Positions 26,311 through 37,110 are shown, counted from the first letter of the stretch. The stretch is DNA of 64,000 bases from Caballeronia turbans (GCA_001544655.2 FCOD02000025.1:24684-88683), one strand, 5' to 3'. Notes: a model not told the origin generated them from the sequence alone. Made by a program: numbers and translations.

Positions 26311-27291
26311 ATGAAGAAGGTACTTGTCGCGCGTCCCACCTTTCCTGATGTGATCGAGCGCCTGAAACAGTATTTCGATGTCGACGTGAACCTCGGCGAC
26401 GTCCTCCCGCAGGAAGAGTTTGCGCGCCGTATTGCCGACAAGGACGGCGCATTCACCGCGGGCGAATGGGTGGGCGAGAAGGAACTGGCGGGTGCACCGA
26501 ACCTGAAAGTCGTCTCGAACATGGCGGTCGGCTACAACAATTTCGACATGAAGGCGTTCGACGCGCACAAGGTTCTCGGCACGAATACACCGAACGTGCT
26601 GAACGAGACCACCGCCGATTTCGGCTGGGCGCTGATGATGGCGGCTGCCCGCCGTGTCACCGAATCCGAGCACTATCTGCGCGCGGGCAAGTGGCAGAAG
26701 TGGTCGTTCGACTCGTTTCTCGGCGCCGATGTGTACGGATCGACGCTCGGCGTGATCGGCATGGGACGGATCGGCCAGGCGCTCGCGCGGCGGGCGCGCG
26801 GCTTCGACATGCGCGTGATCTATCACAACCGTTCGCGCGTCGCGCCCGACATCGAGGCGCAGCTGAACGCCGAATATGCGTCGAAGGAAGACCTGCTCAG
26901 GCGCGCAGATCATGTCGTACTTGTCTTGCCGTACACGAAGGAGAGCCATCACACGATCGGTGCGGCCGAGCTCGCGCTGATGAAGCCCACGGCGACCCTC
27001 ACGAATATCGCGCGCGGCGGCATCGTCGACGATGCGGCGTTGATCGTCGCATTGCGCGACAAGCGCATCGCGGCGGCGGGCATCGACGTATTCGAGGGAG
27101 AGCCGGACTTCAACCCGGATTTCCTGCTGCTCGATAACGTGGTGCTCACGCCGCACATCGCGAGCGCGACCGAGGGCACGCGCCGCGCGATGGCCAATCT
27201 CGCGGCGGACAATCTCATTGCCGCGCTCGGCGAAGGGCCGCAAGCCGGAAATCCGCCCAACCCGATCAATCCGGAAGTGCTGAAGAAATGA
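26311..27291 (+). CDS. 2-hydroxyacid dehydrogenase (glyoxylate/hydroxypyruvate reductase type)
   Basis: 326 residues, D-isomer-specific 2-hydroxyacid dehydrogenase. The NAD(P)-binding Rossmann motif GVIGMGRIGQALARRARGFD and the catalytic triad of the family are visible: Arg in NIARGGIVDD, Glu in DVFEGEPDF, His in LTPHIASAT. Reduces glyoxylate, hydroxypyruvate or 2-ketogluconate in the GhrB group. It lies 9 bp after the antiporter and overlaps rmuC by ATGA, so all four genes from 24213 are probably one operon. Confidence 0.92.
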   Translation: MKKVLVARPTFPDVIERLKQYFDVDVNLGDVLPQEEFARRIADKDGAFTAGEWVGEKELAGAPNLKVVSNMAVGYNNFDMKAFDAHKVLGTNTPNVLNETTADFGWALMMAAARRVTESEHYLRAGKWQKWSFDSFLGADVYGSTLGVIGMGRIGQALARRARGFDMRVIYHNRSRVAPDIEAQLNAEYASKEDLLRRADHVVLVLPYTKESHHTIGAAELALMKPTATLTNIARGGIVDDAALIVALRDKRIAAAGIDVFEGEPDFNPDFLLLDNVVLTPHIASATEGTRRAMANLAADNLIAALGEGPQAGNPPNPINPEVLKK

Positions 27292-28736
27292 CGGAATTGT
27301 TGTATGGCGCTGTCGCTTCGCTGGCGATCGCGCTGGTCGTGTCGCTCATCGCGCTCATCGTCGCGATGCGGCGTAATTCCAATGCGCACATTTACGATGA
27401 GTTCGAGGCGCTCACCGATCGTGTAAACGATATGGGCGAGGCGCATGCGCGCGCGCAAGAACGGCTCGAACGTGGTCTGCGAGGCGACATTGCCGAGAGC
27501 GCGCGCGTGTCGCGTATGGAATCGCAAAGCGGCTTCACGCAATTCCATCAGACGCTCGCGACGCAACTGGCGAGCACGTCGAGCGTGCAGAACGCGCAGT
27601 TCGACGCGCTCGCGCAGCAACTCGCGCAACAAAGCCAGCAGGCGCGCGAGGATCAGGGCAACGCGCTGAAGCGCTTCGCCGATTCGATGTCGCTGCATCT
27701 CTCGCAGCTATCGGAGGCAAACGAGCGGCGACTCGGCGAAGTGCGTGCGACCCTCGAAGCGCGTCTGAAGGACATCGAGGCCAACAACGCGACGAAGCTC
27801 GACGAGATGCGCCGAACGGTCGACGAAAAGCTGCACGCAACGCTCGAACAGCGCCTCGGCGAATCGTTCAAGCTCGTGTCGGACAGGCTGGAGCAGGTGC
27901 ATCGCGGCCTCGGCGAAATGCAGACGCTCGCCGCCGGTGTCGGGGATCTCAAGAAGGTGCTCACCAACGTCAAGACGCGCGGCATCTGGGGCGAAGTGCA
28001 GCTCGAATCGCTGCTGGAGCAATTGCTGACGCCGGACCAGTACGCGAAGAACGTCGCGACGATTCCGACGAGCAACGAGCGCGTCGAGTTCGCGATCAGA
28101 CTGCCGGGCCGTCACGATGCGCCTGGCGCCCCGGGCGATGCCGCGACGCCCGTGTGGTTGCCCATCGACGCGAAGTTTCCCCGTGAGGATTACGAGCGTC
28201 TGATCGACGCGCAGGAGCGGGCGGACCTGGCCGGCGTCGAGGACGCGTCGCGCGCGCTCGAAGGCCGTTTGCGCGCGGAAGCGAAGTCGATCGCGCAAAA
28301 GTACGTCGCGCCGCCGCACACCACGGACTTCGCGCTGCTCTTTTTGCCGACCGAAGGACTCTACGCCGAAGTGTTGCGGCGCCCGGGCCTGAGCGATTCG
28401 CTGCAGCGCGATTATCGGGTGACCATCGCTGGACCGACTACGTTGACCGCGCTTCTCAATAGTTTGCAGATGGGATTTCGCACGCTCGCCATCGAGAAGC
28501 GTTCGAGCGAAGTGTGGCAGGTGCTCGGGGCGGTGAAGACGGAATTCGGCAAGTTCGGCGAAGTGCTGGCAAGAACGAAGTCGCAACTCGAAACCGTCAC
28601 GCGCTCGATCGAAGCGGCGCAGACGCGCACACGGCAGATGGGCAAGCGCCTGCGCGATGTCGAGGCGTTGCCGGGAGAACAGGCGGCGGGGCTGTTGGGT
28701 GATGCGTCATCGCCCGAAAGCGACGACGACATGTGA
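27288..28736 (+). CDS. rmuC: DNA recombination protein RmuC
   Basis: 482 residues. An N-terminal membrane anchor (VASLAIALVVSLIALIVAM) is followed by a long coiled coil to about residue 220 and the conserved RmuC nuclease-like domain (LTNVKTRGIWGEVQLESLLEQLLTPDQYAKN, WLPIDAKFPREDYERL, DFALLFLPTEGLYAEVLRRPGL). RmuC limits inversions at short inverted repeats. The ATG overlaps the stop of the dehydrogenase. Convergent with the GNAT gene, 1 bp apart, with no visible terminator between them. Confidence 0.94.
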   Translation: MTELLYGAVASLAIALVVSLIALIVAMRRNSNAHIYDEFEALTDRVNDMGEAHARAQERLERGLRGDIAESARVSRMESQSGFTQFHQTLATQLASTSSVQNAQFDALAQQLAQQSQQAREDQGNALKRFADSMSLHLSQLSEANERRLGEVRATLEARLKDIEANNATKLDEMRRTVDEKLHATLEQRLGESFKLVSDRLEQVHRGLGEMQTLAAGVGDLKKVLTNVKTRGIWGEVQLESLLEQLLTPDQYAKNVATIPTSNERVEFAIRLPGRHDAPGAPGDAATPVWLPIDAKFPREDYERLIDAQERADLAGVEDASRALEGRLRAEAKSIAQKYVAPPHTTDFALLFLPTEGLYAEVLRRPGLSDSLQRDYRVTIAGPTTLTALLNSLQMGFRTLAIEKRSSEVWQVLGAVKTEFGKFGEVLARTKSQLETVTRSIEAAQTRTRQMGKRLRDVEALPGEQAAGLLGDASSPESDDDM

Positions 28737-28737
28737 C

Positions 28738-29229
28738 CTACTGGGCGAGGCGTTCGAGCGGCTCGCCCGTCACACGCACGATGCGCCAGTCGGGCAGCAC
28801 CGTCGCGCCCATCTTCTCGTAGAAGTCGATGGCGTTTTGGTTCCAGTCGAGCACCGACCACTCGAAGCGGCCGCATTGGCGCTCGACAGCGAGCGCGGCG
28901 AGCTTCTTCAGCATCAGCGTACCGAGACCGCTGCCGCGCATCGACGGGCGCACGTACAGGTCTTCGAGATAGAGGCCGCGTTTGCCGAGGAACGTGGAGA
29001 AGTTCTGGAAGAAGAGCGCGTAACTCACGACTTCACCTTCCTGCTCCGCGACGAGCGCTTCGGCAGCGGGACGCGCGCCGAAGAGGGCCTCGTGAACGCC
29101 TTCCTTGGTTGCGATGAACAGATGCGTGAGCTTCTCGAACTCCGCGAGCTCGTACATCAAGCCGAAGATCGCGGCGACGTCGGCGGGCGTGGCCGCGCGG
29201 ATCGTGACATTCCCGTTCGCGGTACTCAC
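28738..29229 (-). CDS. GNAT family N-acetyltransferase
   Basis: 163 residues from a GTG start (VSTANGNVTIRAATPADVAAI) that overlaps the upstream stop as GTGA, with GGAGGAAGC just before it; the longer ATG frame runs into the upstream gene. The acetyl-CoA binding motif LYVRPSMRGSGLGTLMLKKLA and the core WSVLDWNQNAIDFYEKMGA are clear, as in spermidine/diamine acetyltransferase-like GNAT proteins. Substrate unknown. Confidence 0.9.
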   Translation of the reverse strand: MSTANGNVTIRAATPADVAAIFGLMYELAEFEKLTHLFIATKEGVHEALFGARPAAEALVAEQEGEVVSYALFFQNFSTFLGKRGLYLEDLYVRPSMRGSGLGTLMLKKLAALAVERQCGRFEWSVLDWNQNAIDFYEKMGATVLPDWRIVRVTGEPLERLAQ

Positions 29230-29501
29230 GCTTCCTCCGGCGCATCGGACAGCACGATCTCGATGCCGCCGAAACGCGACGCCACCCAGTTGTACGCGTG
29301 GCAGGCGATCCACAGCAGGATGAAGCCGAGAATCGCGTTGAGCAGCAGCGCGCTCGTGACGGTGCTCACTTCCACCGAGCCGTATCGCACGAACGCGACC
29401 ACGACGCCGAGCAGCACGATCGGCACGCTGAAGGTCAGGTACACGAGGATCAGCGCCTTGGCGGTCTGTCCGGGTGCAATGAATGAGATCTGCTTTTTCA
29501 T
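29226..29501 (-). CDS. small two-helix membrane protein
   Basis: 91 residues with two transmembrane helices (ALILVYLTFSVPIVLLGVVVAFV and LLLNAILGFILLWIACHAYNWVA) and a C-terminal GGIEIVLSDAPEEA tail. The pattern recalls small conserved DUF3566-like membrane proteins, but I cannot name it securely. It is translationally coupled with the GNAT gene. Confidence 0.75.
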   Translation of the reverse strand: MKKQISFIAPGQTAKALILVYLTFSVPIVLLGVVVAFVRYGSVEVSTVTSALLLNAILGFILLWIACHAYNWVASRFGGIEIVLSDAPEEA

Positions 29502-29565
29502 GGAAGGAAAGCCCCGTCTATCGATGTAGGAATGTTTGTGCTGGCGACGTTCGTTGCGGCGTGCG

Positions 29566-30870
29566 TCAGATCAGACCGTCAAATGGCACGATCTCGACTT
29601 CGTCGCCGATGTCGATGTCGCCGCGCGCGTGCTCCAGCACGATGAAGCAGTTGGCTTCGCTCATCGAGCTGAGCACGCCGGAACCCTGCGGGCCCGTGGT
29701 GACGGCGCGAAAGCGGCCGTCGTCGCCACGCGTTGCGATGCCGCGCTGGAACTCCGTGCGGCCCGCGCGTTTCTTCATCGGCTCGGCGGCGATCGCGCGG
29801 ATGACCGTGAGCGGCTGGCGCGTCGCGCCCGACATTGCAAGCAACGCTTCGCGCACGATGAAGTAGAACGTCGCCATCACGGCAACCGGATTGCCCGGCA
29901 GGCCGAAGAAGAGCGCCGACTTGCCCGTGCCCGCGCGCTCGCCCGACCACAGGCGACCGAACGCGAGCGGCCGGCCGGGGCGCATCGCGATCTTCCAGAA
30001 GGCGACGTCGCCGAGCGAGTTCATCAGTTCGCGCGTGAAGTCCGCGTCACCGACGGACACGCCGCCCGAACTGATGACGACATCCGCGCTTTCGGTCGCA
30101 TGGCGCAGCGCCTTCTCGAGCGATGCCCGATCGTCGCGCACGATGCCGAGATCGACCGTTTCTACGCCGAGTCGCTTGAGCATCGCGAAGAGCGTGTAGC
30201 GGTTGCTGTCGTAGAGGCTGCCCGGGCTCAGCGTTTCGCCGACCGAGCGCAATTCGTCGCCCGTCGAAAAGAAGGCGGCGGTGAGACGCTTGCGCACGGA
30301 CACTTCGCCGATGCCGAGCGACGCGAGCAGGCCGAGATCCGATGCGCGCACGATGCGGCCCGCGAGCAGTGCCGGTTCGCCCTTCGCGAGATCCTCGCCC
30401 GAGAGGCGCCGGTTCTGGCCCGCGCGGATTTTTGCGGTGGAGAAGCGGATCGCGTCGCCCTCGCGCGTGACGAGCTCCTGTGGCACGACGGTGTCGCAGC
30501 CCGCCGGAATGAGCGCGCCCGTCATGATGCGCACGCATTGGTCCGCACCCGGCGTGCTTTCGAAAGGCCGTCCGGCGAGCGCCGCGCCCGCGACGGACAA
30601 ATCGAGCGTGTCGCTGCCGCGCAAGAGCGCCTCGCTCGCGAACGCATAGCCGTCCATCGCGGAATTGTCGAACGCAGGTACGTCGATGGGCGAAACCACG
30701 TCATGGGCGAGCACGCGTCCGAGCGCGTCATAGAGACCAACGCGTTCGACCTGCGCGTCGCGCATGCGCGGCATGGCCCATTGACGCACGATTTCCTGCG
30801 CGGCTTCGACGGGAAGCGCGTCTGGATCGTACTGGGCGACGCAGGCGGAGAGTTCCTTGGACGTGGTCAT
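29566..30870 (-). CDS. moeA: molybdopterin molybdotransferase MoeA
   Basis: 434 residues. Inserts molybdate into the pterin to form molybdenum cofactor. Family features: the N-terminal VSPIDVPAFDNSAMDGYA, RIMTGALIPAGCDTVVPQE, and the central MoCF-binding domain with SSGGVSVGDADF and FFGLPGNPVAVMATF. Last gene of the minus-strand moaA-mobA-moeA cluster. Confidence 0.96.
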   Translation of the reverse strand: MTTSKELSACVAQYDPDALPVEAAQEIVRQWAMPRMRDAQVERVGLYDALGRVLAHDVVSPIDVPAFDNSAMDGYAFASEALLRGSDTLDLSVAGAALAGRPFESTPGADQCVRIMTGALIPAGCDTVVPQELVTREGDAIRFSTAKIRAGQNRRLSGEDLAKGEPALLAGRIVRASDLGLLASLGIGEVSVRKRLTAAFFSTGDELRSVGETLSPGSLYDSNRYTLFAMLKRLGVETVDLGIVRDDRASLEKALRHATESADVVISSGGVSVGDADFTRELMNSLGDVAFWKIAMRPGRPLAFGRLWSGERAGTGKSALFFGLPGNPVAVMATFYFIVREALLAMSGATRQPLTVIRAIAAEPMKKRAGRTEFQRGIATRGDDGRFRAVTTGPQGSGVLSSMSEANCFIVLEHARGDIDIGDEVEIVPFDGLI

Positions 30871-30971
30871 GAATCGCGTGGATCGCGCCGGAACCCGGCG
30901 AAGAAGCAGCCACGAGGCCGCGCGGTGATTGAACGCCCGAACGCGGATTGCCGCAATGGCGGACGTGAGAG

Positions 30972-31592
30972 TCAGCGGCGTTCCAGCTCGGCCAGCTGCT
31001 GTAAATCGTTGATATTGTAAAACGCGCGTTCATCGTGAAATCGGACTTCCATCGCCTTGTGGCGCGCGTACCACGCGCGGACCTTGCGCTCTCCCTGGTC
31101 GAGCGAGGCGTCGAGATCGTCGGCGAGCGAGGTGCGCAGAAGTGCGAAAACCGGGTGCGCCATGACTTGTCCGGATCCATCGACCGTTGCGGCGTACGCG
31201 ATGTCGCCGCCGTGCGTCTCGAGCGCCTGCATCAATGCGGCGCCGATATGTTCATCGACGAAAGGCGCGTCGCAAGGCGCGGTCAAGACGTATTCGGTGG
31301 TCGCGCCGCGTAGTGCGGCGGCGATGCCGGCGAGCGGACCGGGATATTCCGCCCGCGCGTCCGGAATGACGCGCGCGCCGAACGCCGCCCCCAGGCGCTC
31401 GTAGTCTTCGATGGAACGGTTTGCGCTGATCAGCAGCGCGCCCGCCTGAGGCGCGATACGGCGCATGACATGCAGTGCGAGCGGCTCGCCGCGAAACGGC
31501 TGCATGCCTTTGTCGACGCCGCCCATGCGCGAGCCGCGTCCGCCCGCGAGGACGAGGGCGGTGACATTCGATGAGGAGTGAGCGTTCAGCAC
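30972..31592 (-). CDS. mobA: molybdenum cofactor guanylyltransferase MobA
   Basis: About 206 residues from the GTG before LNAHSSSNVTALVLAGG. It attaches GMP to molybdenum cofactor. The nucleotidyltransferase loop LAGGRGSRMGGVDKG is intact, and LISANR, PGPLAGI and CDAPFVDEH follow. The frame is open to 31766, where it overlaps moaA, so the short start is preferred; it lies 13 bp after moaA. The start codon is uncertain because no good Shine-Dalgarno is present. Confidence 0.9.
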   Translation of the reverse strand: MLNAHSSSNVTALVLAGGRGSRMGGVDKGMQPFRGEPLALHVMRRIAPQAGALLISANRSIEDYERLGAAFGARVIPDARAEYPGPLAGIAAALRGATTEYVLTAPCDAPFVDEHIGAALMQALETHGGDIAYAATVDGSGQVMAHPVFALLRTSLADDLDASLDQGERKVRAWYARHKAMEVRFHDERAFYNINDLQQLAELERR

Positions 31593-31605
31593 GAGCGAGC
31601 GCCGC

Positions 31606-32712
31606 TCAGCCGCCGATGTACGACATCTCGACGCGACGCGCATCCTCGCGCGACGGTGCCGACGTGCTGCCGCGCAATTGCGAATAGCGGTCGCCGCGCG
31701 CTTCCCAGATGCGCGCGATGGCCGTCGCCACTTCCTCGTCGCTCGCGCCGCCGCGGATGAGCCCACGCAGGTCGTGGCCCGACACCGCGAAAAGACAAAG
31801 GTAGAGCTTGCCTTCGGTCGAGAGCCGCGCGCGCGTGCAGGAGTCGCAAAAGGCTCGCGTGACGCTGGAAATCACGCCGATTTCGCCGCTGCCGTCGCGA
31901 TAGCCCCAGCGCTGCGCCGTTTCGGCGGCCGTATGCGCTTCGAGCGGTTCGAGCGGGAAATGCGCGTCGATGCGCTCGACCACTTGCGCCGACGGCAGCA
32001 CTTCGCTCATGTTCCAGCCGTTCGACGCACCGACATCCATGTATTCGATGAAGCGCAGAACCGTGCCGCTGTTTTTGAAATGACGCGCCATCGGCACGAT
32101 TTCCTGATCGTTCGTGCCCCGCTTCACGACCATGTTCACCTTGATCGGATCAAGCCCGGCGGCCTGCGCCGCTTCGATGCCGTTCAGCACGTCGGCGACC
32201 GCGAAATCGGCGTCGTTCATGCGGCGAAAGAGTGCATCGTCCAGAGCGTCCAGACTCACCGTGACGCGTGACAAGCCCGCGTCGTTCAGAGACCGGGCCT
32301 TGCGCGCGAGCAGCGAGCCGTTCGTGGTCAGGGTCAGATCGAGCGGGCGGCCTTCCGGCGTGCGCAGAAGCGCGAGCCGCTCGATCAGAAATTCGATGTT
32401 CTTGCGCAGGAGCGGCTCGCCGCCCGTCAGGCGAATCTTCTCGACGCCGTGCGCGACGAACACGCGAGCGAGGCGCTCGATCTCCTCGAACGAGAGCAGG
32501 GCGGCGTGGGGAAGGAACTGGTAGTCCTTGTCGAACACATCGCGCGGCATGCAGTACACGCAGCGGAAGTTGCAGCGGTCCGTCACCGAAATGCGCAGGT
32601 CGCGCAGCGGGCGCGCGAGCGTGTCCGTGAGCAGTCCGGCCGGCGACGTCGCCGCTCCGGAGAAATCCGGAATCGCGCTGATATCGGCGAGAGGAATGAT
32701 GCGTCGGGACAT
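31606..32712 (-). CDS. moaA: GTP 3',8-cyclase MoaA (radical SAM)
   Basis: 368 residues from [11 protein letters not shown]. First enzyme of molybdenum cofactor synthesis, converting GTP to 3',8-cyclo-dihydro-GTP. It has the radical SAM cluster CNFRCVYC, the second C-terminal cluster [18 protein letters not shown] and the essential C-terminal Gly-Gly. The frame is open 20 codons upstream, but that part is weakly coding. Confidence 0.96.
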   Translation of the reverse strand: MSRRIIPLADISAIPDFSGAATSPAGLLTDTLARPLRDLRISVTDRCNFRCVYCMPRDVFDKDYQFLPHAALLSFEEIERLARVFVAHGVEKIRLTGGEPLLRKNIEFLIERLALLRTPEGRPLDLTLTTNGSLLARKARSLNDAGLSRVTVSLDALDDALFRRMNDADFAVADVLNGIEAAQAAGLDPIKVNMVVKRGTNDQEIVPMARHFKNSGTVLRFIEYMDVGASNGWNMSEVLPSAQVVERIDAHFPLEPLEAHTAAETAQRWGYRDGSGEIGVISSVTRAFCDSCTRARLSTEGKLYLCLFAVSGHDLRGLIRGGASDEEVATAIARIWEARGDRYSQLRGSTSAPSREDARRVEMSYIGG

Positions 32713-32846
32713 GATGACTCGGCTCGGATCGGCCACTGCGGCCTTGTTCGAATGACGGTTGTAACGTCTCATTTTAGCGGAACCGGGCGTTCACACGCAC
32801 CGACCCGAGGTCGCGGTTTTCCCGCGGTCCGGCTTTTGGCGGGGCG

Positions 32847-32877
32847 AAAAAAAACGCCATCGACGGAATCGATGGCG
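32847..32877 (-). terminator. rho-independent terminator of rne
   Basis: CGCCATCGA (32855-32863) pairs with TCGATGGCG (32869-32877); the T run on the minus strand is at 32847-32854. Confidence 0.85.
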
Positions 32878-32924
32878 TTTTTCTGCTTTTGCCGGTTCGC
32901 CGAAGCAAACCGGCTCACGCGCGC

Positions 32925-35900
32925 TTAGTGGACGTGCTTGCTGGTTTCCACTTGCTGCATCGGCGTGGTGTCGGCAGGCGGGAGCGCCTTGCGCTCGCGC
33001 GGCACGCGCACCGCAGCCGGCTCGCGTGCGGCAGCGGCGTTCGCCTCGCGCAGCTTGCCTTCGTCGGTGTTGACCCAGACGAGACCCGCGCGCTCCAGCA
33101 TCGGCTGGAGCGTTTCGACGGCGATCGGCGTCGACGTCGCGGGCGCGGCCGGCGCGGCGGACTTCACCGGCTCCGCAACGACGGCGACGGGCGCTTGCTC
33201 GGACACGGGGGCTTGCGCTTGCGTGCTCTCGACCGGCTTCACCGGCTCGACGATCGTTGCCTCCGGCGTCGGCGCGACCGCGGCGGTTTTCGCCGGCTCG
33301 GCTGCCTCGGCGGATTCAGCCGCTACCGGTTCGGCAGGCTCCGGCGCCGTTTCGACCCGCTGGGCCGCTTCGACAGGCTTCGACTCTTCCGTCGCGGCAG
33401 ACGCGAACGGATCGGCCGTCGTCGTCTCGGCAACCTTGGATGTCGGTCCGAACGGGTTCTCGATCGCCGCGGAAGCGGGTTTGGCGAAGAGATCGAACGT
33501 GGCCGGCTCGGGCGTCTGCGCCTTCAGTTCGAAGGGCTCCGCTTCGATGGTCCGGGCAACCGGCGCTTCTTCTGCTGCGGCGGGCGCGTGCTCTTGCGGT
33601 TTCGCCTTGGCTTCGACCGGCTGAGCGACGGGCTGCTCGATCGCCTGCTCGACCGGCTGAGCTGCGGCGGGCCGGCTTTCGCGACGCGCGGCCGCTTCCT
33701 GCGCGGCTTCGGCGTCGAATACGCCGGCTTGCGCGGAGACGCTTTCGGCCGAACCTTCCGCCTCGGCGACGTCGGCTGCGTGATTCACCGTCATGCCATC
33801 CTCTTCGCGCTCGCGGCGGCCGCCACGGCGGCCACGGCGACGGCGGCGGCGCTCTTCACCTTCACGCGCGGCTGCCTGCTCGGCGGCGGCATCGATGCCG
33901 GCCTGTTGCGCATCGACATTGACTTGCACCGCTTCGACGATCTCCGACGGCACCGTTTCGCCCTGCGTCAGCGCCTCGACGGCGGCTTCCGGTTGCGGCT
34001 TGCGGCGCTCGCCACGTTCCGCGCGATCAGGACGTTCACCGCGTTCGGTGCGTTCGGTGCGCTCACCGCGTTCGACACGCTCGCCACGGTCGGGACGCTC
34101 ACGGCGCTCCTGGCGCTCGGTCGCTTCCGGACGAGCGGCGCGTTCCGCGTTGCGATCGCGGGCTTCGCGCGGCTCACGCGCTTCACGCGGCTCGCGGGTT
34201 TCGCGCGCCTCACGCGGTTCACGAGCCTCGCGCGGCTCGCGGACTTCCCGCAGTTCACGTCCTTCGCGGCCGCCACGCGCCTCGCGATCTTCACGACGCG
34301 CGCCCTGGCGGCCCGCACCGTTGCCACCCGTTGCAGCGCCTGCGGCTGCGCCTTCACGCCCGGCGCCGCTGCCGCCACGACGGTTGCGGTTGCGATCTCC
34401 GCCGCCCGCGCGCTCGCCGCGTTCGCGCGGAGCGCGCGTGGCCGGCTCAGCTTCGACGGGCGCCGGAGCGGGCTGCGCTTGCGGCTGAATACCGAACAGA
34501 TTCTTGATCCACGCGATGAAACCGCCGCTCGCCGGCACCGCGGCCTGCACGGGCGCGGCTTCGACGGGCGCGGGCTTGACCGGTGCGCTCGGCGCCGGCT
34601 TTTCGGGCGTGATGCCCTTTACGGCCGCTTCCTGCTTCGGTTTCACTTCTTCGGTGCGCTTGCTGTAGCCGGTTTCCGACTCCAGTTCGCTCGCTGCTTC
34701 GACGGCCATCTTCCACGACGCGCGCGGCTCGTCGAGGCGAGCATCGTCATGACGCAGACGTTCCAGCTTGTAGTGCGGCGTCTCGAGATGCTTGTTCGGG
34801 ATCAGGACGACGTTGACCTTGAAGCGCGACTCGATCTTGTTGATTTCCGAGCGCTTCTCGTTGAGCAGGAAGGCGGTCACCTCGACCGGCACCTGGCAAT
34901 GGATCGCCGCGGTGTTTTCCTTCATCGCTTCTTCCTGAATGATCCGCAGCACTTGCAGCGCGGACGATTCGGTGTCGCGGATATGACCCGTGCCGTTACA
35001 GCGCGGGCAGGTCACGTGGCTGCCTTCGGACAGCGCCGGACGCAGACGCTGGCGCGACAGCTCCATCAGGCCGAAACGCGAGATCTTGCCCATCTGTACG
35101 CGTGCGCGGTCGTGCTTGAGCGCGTCTTTCAGGCGTTGCTCGACTTCGCGCTGGCTCTTTGCCGACTCCATGTCGATGAAGTCGATCACGATCAGGCCGC
35201 CCAGATCGCGCAGACGCAACTGACGTGCGACTTCATCGGCGGCTTCGAGGTTGGTGCGCGTGGCGGTTTCCTCGATGTCCGCGCCCTTGGTCGCCCGCGC
35301 CGAGTTCACGTCGATGGCGACGAGCGCCTCGGTGTGATCGATCACGATCGCGCCGCCCGAGGGCAGCGGCACCGTGCGCGAGTACGCCGTTTCGATCTGG
35401 TGCTCGATCTGAAAGCGCGAGAAGAGCGGTACGTCGTCGTGATAGCGCTTCACCTTTTGCAGGTTGTCGGGCATCACGATATCCATGAAGGCGCGCGCCT
35501 GATCATGAATTTCGGTCGTGTCGATGAGAATTTCGCCGATGTCCGGCTGGAAGTAGTCGCGGATCGCGCGGATCACGAGGCTCGATTCGAGATAAATGAG
35601 CATCGGCTGGCCGGCGACGCCGCTCTGCGACGCGGCTTCGATCGCGCGCCACAGTTGCATCAGGTAGTTCAGGTCCCACTGGAGCTCTTCGGCCGAACGG
35701 CCGATGCCGGCGGTCCGCGCGATGATGCTCATGCCTTCGGGCAATTCGAGCTGCGCCATGGTTTCGCGCAGTTCCTGCCGTTCGTCGCCCTCGATCCGGC
35801 GCGACACGCCGCCGCCGCGCGGGTTGTTCGGCATCAGGACGAGATAGCGGCCGGCCAGCGAAATGAACGTGGTCAGGGCCGCGCCCTTGTTGCCGCGTTC

Positions 35901-36218
35901 TTCCTTCTCGACCTGAACGATGAGTTCCTGGCCTTCGCGCAGCGCGTCCTGGATGCGCGCGGAGCGCATCTCGACGCCATCGCGGAAATACTGGCGGGCG
36001 ACTTCCTTGAACGGCAGAAAACCGTGGCGGTCCTCGCCGTAGTTGACGAAGCAGGCTTCGAGCGACGGCTCGATGCGAGTGACGACTCCCTTGTAGATAT
36101 TGCCTTTGCGCTGTTCGCGCCCGGCAGTTTCGATGTCGATGTCGATGAGCTTCTGCCCATCAACGATGGCGACGCGCAATTCTTCTTGCTGCGTCGCGTT
36201 AAACAGCATGCGTTTCAT
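32925..36218 (-). CDS. rne: ribonuclease E
   Basis: 1097 residues. Main endonuclease of mRNA decay and rRNA/tRNA processing. The catalytic half (1-530) has the S1 domain (about 35-125), the 5' sensor/RNase H-like region, catalytic Asp in [11 protein letters not shown] (about 303) and IVIDFIDM (about 346), and the Zn-link CPRCNGTG (about 404). The C-terminal half is disordered: Arg/Glu-rich repeats ([20 protein letters not shown]), a basic RNA-binding stretch, and an Ala/Glu/Pro-rich tail with a conserved ending. This tail is where the degradosome partners dock in relatives. CTGGAG precedes the ATG. The gap upstream is long, consistent with a long leader and autoregulation by RNase E. Confidence 0.97.
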   Translation of the reverse strand: MKRMLFNATQQEELRVAIVDGQKLIDIDIETAGREQRKGNIYKGVVTRIEPSLEACFVNYGEDRHGFLPFKEVARQYFRDGVEMRSARIQDALREGQELIVQVEKEERGNKGAALTTFISLAGRYLVLMPNNPRGGGVSRRIEGDERQELRETMAQLELPEGMSIIARTAGIGRSAEELQWDLNYLMQLWRAIEAASQSGVAGQPMLIYLESSLVIRAIRDYFQPDIGEILIDTTEIHDQARAFMDIVMPDNLQKVKRYHDDVPLFSRFQIEHQIETAYSRTVPLPSGGAIVIDHTEALVAIDVNSARATKGADIEETATRTNLEAADEVARQLRLRDLGGLIVIDFIDMESAKSQREVEQRLKDALKHDRARVQMGKISRFGLMELSRQRLRPALSEGSHVTCPRCNGTGHIRDTESSALQVLRIIQEEAMKENTAAIHCQVPVEVTAFLLNEKRSEINKIESRFKVNVVLIPNKHLETPHYKLERLRHDDARLDEPRASWKMAVEAASELESETGYSKRTEEVKPKQEAAVKGITPEKPAPSAPVKPAPVEAAPVQAAVPASGGFIAWIKNLFGIQPQAQPAPAPVEAEPATRAPRERGERAGGGDRNRNRRGGSGAGREGAAAGAATGGNGAGRQGARREDREARGGREGRELREVREPREAREPREARETREPREAREPREARDRNAERAARPEATERQERRERPDRGERVERGERTERTERGERPDRAERGERRKPQPEAAVEALTQGETVPSEIVEAVQVNVDAQQAGIDAAAEQAAAREGEERRRRRRGRRGGRREREEDGMTVNHAADVAEAEGSAESVSAQAGVFDAEAAQEAAARRESRPAAAQPVEQAIEQPVAQPVEAKAKPQEHAPAAAEEAPVARTIEAEPFELKAQTPEPATFDLFAKPASAAIENPFGPTSKVAETTTADPFASAATEESKPVEAAQRVETAPEPAEPVAAESAEAAEPAKTAAVAPTPEATIVEPVKPVESTQAQAPVSEQAPVAVVAEPVKSAAPAAPATSTPIAVETLQPMLERAGLVWVNTDEGKLREANAAAAREPAAVRVPRERKALPPADTTPMQQVETSKHVH
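33990..34330. repeat. degenerate short repeats in the rne C-terminal half
   Basis: Imperfect GC-rich repeats of 9-18 bp encode alternating Arg-Glu-Pro/Ala units ([11 protein letters not shown], GERxERG). They could mediate slippage-type length variation between strains. Confidence 0.6.
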
Positions 36219-37110
36219 GAAACGGCTCCAGAGCGGCTCCGTCCTTCCTCGTCGTGCGAATCGGCGTCAGTGACGTCAAACATCACGCGCGCGAAGCGGG
36301 AGGGTGGGCGTGCCACGCTTTTTGTGTGTTGTCACAAAGCACGCTGGAGCGGGACTTCTGGCGGGAGAATTGCCGAAAGCAGGCTGCGGCGCCCGAATGG
36401 GGCGGCCGCGCCGTGGGGCTCATTGCGAAGCGACTGCGAGGCGTTCGATGCGTCGCGCGGCGCGTGGCGAGGATGAACGGCGGCGCTGCGGTTCCGCGTC
36501 TCAAAATGGACGCGCCGAACCAACCCGCGCTCTTGCGAAGAGCCTGATTCCTCCCAACGGCGGCTGCGGGGCCGAGCGGTCTCGCACAAACCAGCGCGAT
36601 GCTTCGTGACCGATCTTCCTTGCTGCCATGCCGCGCCGTCGCGGCCGCGGGCCCGATTGCTCCCGTCGGCGCGCGGCCGTGTGTCTCGCCTCATTTGCGG
36701 CGTTACCGCGCTTCGCAGAAATCAGCGCAGCAGCGGTTTTCGCCGGCAGTTGTTCGCAAAACCGGCGAGCTTCGATTTGTCTGTTTCGCCCGCTCGATGG
36801 CAGGGTCGATCCAGGCTGGCATCCGGATTTGCTTGCCGGGCGCCGTCGCTTCTCGCCGATAAAATTCTTTTTGACCAAAAATCCGTTACCGTCGGCGATC
36901 GACCCGACCGAACGCGCCTGTGGGCTCCGTCCCTGCCGGTGATATCGCCGTGCGTGCAACTCGTCGCTCTCGATTTTCCGGGTGAGCAACCGACCTTGGG
37001 CGCAAGTAAAATGATGGTTTATCGCTTGCACCTGTACAGTCTGATTAATTCCGGCCGCTGCTTGATCCTAAGCGTCGACTTTTTCAGGCTGCTCGCAAAT
37101 TATATTCAGA
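36219..37110. other. rne-rluC divergent intergenic region (892 bp)
   Basis: I see no convincing gene; all open frames look like GC-rich shadows without ribosome sites. It must hold the divergent promoters of rne and rluC, and probably the rne leader used for RNase E autoregulation in other bacteria. AT content rises in the last 250 bp next to rluC. TATATT at 37101-37106 precedes rluC by only 4 bp, too close for a conventional leader. No clear -35/-10 pair can be fixed for rne. Confidence 0.5.

Noticed and set aside
32889-36476. A 1195-codon open frame on the plus strand, running antisense through all of rne
   Set aside because: It mirrors the rne codon bias (GC-rich third positions keep the antisense frame open), is Arg/Leu/Phe-rich and low complexity, and lacks a ribosome site. 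rne has clear catalytic motifs on the other strand.
36219-37110. Several 100-176 codon frames in the rne-rluC gap as possible genes
   Set aside because: No ribosome sites, no recognisable motifs, Arg/Ser/Ala-rich; the region fits a promoter/leader region better.
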